Made by a program: the position numbers and the translations under genes | In this document: piece by piece, positions 5,251 through 5,585 of the stretch | Layout: each line of letters begins with the position of its first letter | Position numbering within the stretch: position 1 is the first letter of the stretch | Source of the DNA: Bacteroidota bacterium | GTDB lineage: Bacteria; Bacteroidota; Bacteroidia; Flavobacteriales; Flavobacteriaceae | Direction: 5' to 3' | Assembly: GCA_023386255.1 (NCBI GenBank) | Contig: JAEWKB010000033.1 | Location: 1 to 5,585 of the forward strand | DNA: 5,585 nucleotides | Notes under the pieces: model-generated | Database searches by the model: none | Seen by the model: only the letters and a program-made list of their open reading frames with translations | Told to the model about the DNA's origin: nothing

Positions 5251-5585
5251 TTAGAAACCGTAGCGGAAACCTATGTAAGCATCAGCCTGGTCGGTTTCAC
5301 TTACAGCGGCTGAAAGGATTGAGCCTGACCCAATAAAAAATCCTCCGAGGCGGAAGCCAAGGCCGGCAGTAAAGCCTGAAATTTCATTGTGTGAAAGCGG
5401 CACATAAGCTTCAAAAACATCTATTGAATAACGTGGTGTTACTGTTACAATGTTCTGAATGCCTATCTGGTCATTTTCATTATCTTCTTTTAGTTTTTGC
5501 TGGGTATAAGCTGTGACAAACAGTGACTTATACACTTTAACATCAGCATACGCCGAGAATACTGCCGGCTGCTTTACTTTAAAAT
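5251..5585 (-). CDS. Outer-membrane beta-barrel protein, C-terminal fragment (DUF5723-like)
   Basis: The minus-strand frame enters from the right edge and ends at TAA 5253-5251. About 110 residues are visible; the start lies outside the window, and the GTG at 5535 is internal because coding continues upstream as 'FKVKQPAVFSAYADVKVYKS'. The sequence alternates polar and hydrophobic residues in short strands ('VFSAYADVKVYKSLFVTAY', 'IQNIVTVTPRYSIDVFEAYV', 'TAGLGFRLGGFFIGSGSIL') and ends in 'ADAYIGFRYGF', a terminal Phe typical of outer-membrane barrels inserted by BamA. The pattern 'EAYVPLSHNEISG...GFRLGGFFIGS' resembles the C-terminus of DUF5723 proteins of Bacteroidota. Barrel assignment is fairly safe; the exact family is from recall. 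Its own terminator at 5200-5228 follows. Confidence 0.75.
   Translation of the reverse strand, partial: FKVKQPAVFSAYADVKVYKSLFVTAYTQQKLKEDNENDQIGIQNIVTVTPRYSIDVFEAYVPLSHNEISGFTAGLGFRLGGFFIGSGSILSAAVSETDQADAYIGFRYGF

Noticed and set aside
1..5585. Mobile element, CRISPR array, toxin-antitoxin or defence system
   Set aside because: No transposase, integrase, spaced repeats, paired small toxin-like genes or nuclease domains are visible; the small acidic gene has no toxin-like partner.

Overview
The window looks like ordinary chromosome of a member of the Bacteroidota, most likely Flavobacteriaceae and close to Flavobacterium. The signs are a type IX secretion (T9SS) C-terminal sorting domain, a lipoprotein signal with an 'LSC'-type lipobox followed by acidic residues, start codons with AT-rich leaders and no clear Shine-Dalgarno sequence, and several proteins whose closest recognisable relatives are flavobacterial. 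Lineage is inferred from protein features, since no marker RNA gene is present.

Layout, left to right. A minus-strand fragment (1-195) holds the N-terminus of a bacterial PH-domain protein. It is divergent from a plus-strand block: a secreted or periplasmic heavy-metal-associated (HMA-like) protein (331-684), then, 15 bases later, a ComM/YifB-type Mg-chelatase-like AAA+ ATPase (700-2235). After a 100-base gap with AT-rich direct repeats and a dispersed-repeat-like motif come a 76-residue acidic orphan (2336-2566) and a lipoprotein gene that appears broken by a frameshift (2615-3201). A shared bidirectional terminator (3223-3254) separates these from three minus-strand genes: a T9SS-sorted secreted protein (3253-4119), a membrane-anchored neutral zinc metallopeptidase of the YpfJ type (4265-5125), and the C-terminal end of an outer-membrane beta-barrel protein (from 5251 past the right edge). 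The barrel gene has its own strong terminator (5200-5228).

How the genes work together. Only HMA protein plus ComM look like a possible transcription unit, and their functions (metal binding; branch-migration helicase in natural transformation in other bacteria) do not obviously connect. The minus-strand genes share an envelope or secreted theme but are separated by gaps of 125-145 bases, and the barrel gene is terminated before the peptidase, so they are probably transcribed separately.

No phage, insertion sequence, CRISPR array, tRNA, rRNA or defence cassette is visible. I do not see a convincing undescribed multi-gene system. The points most worth checking are the frameshifted lipoprotein, the evenly spaced four-cysteine motif in the HMA protein, and the missing cysteines in ComM.
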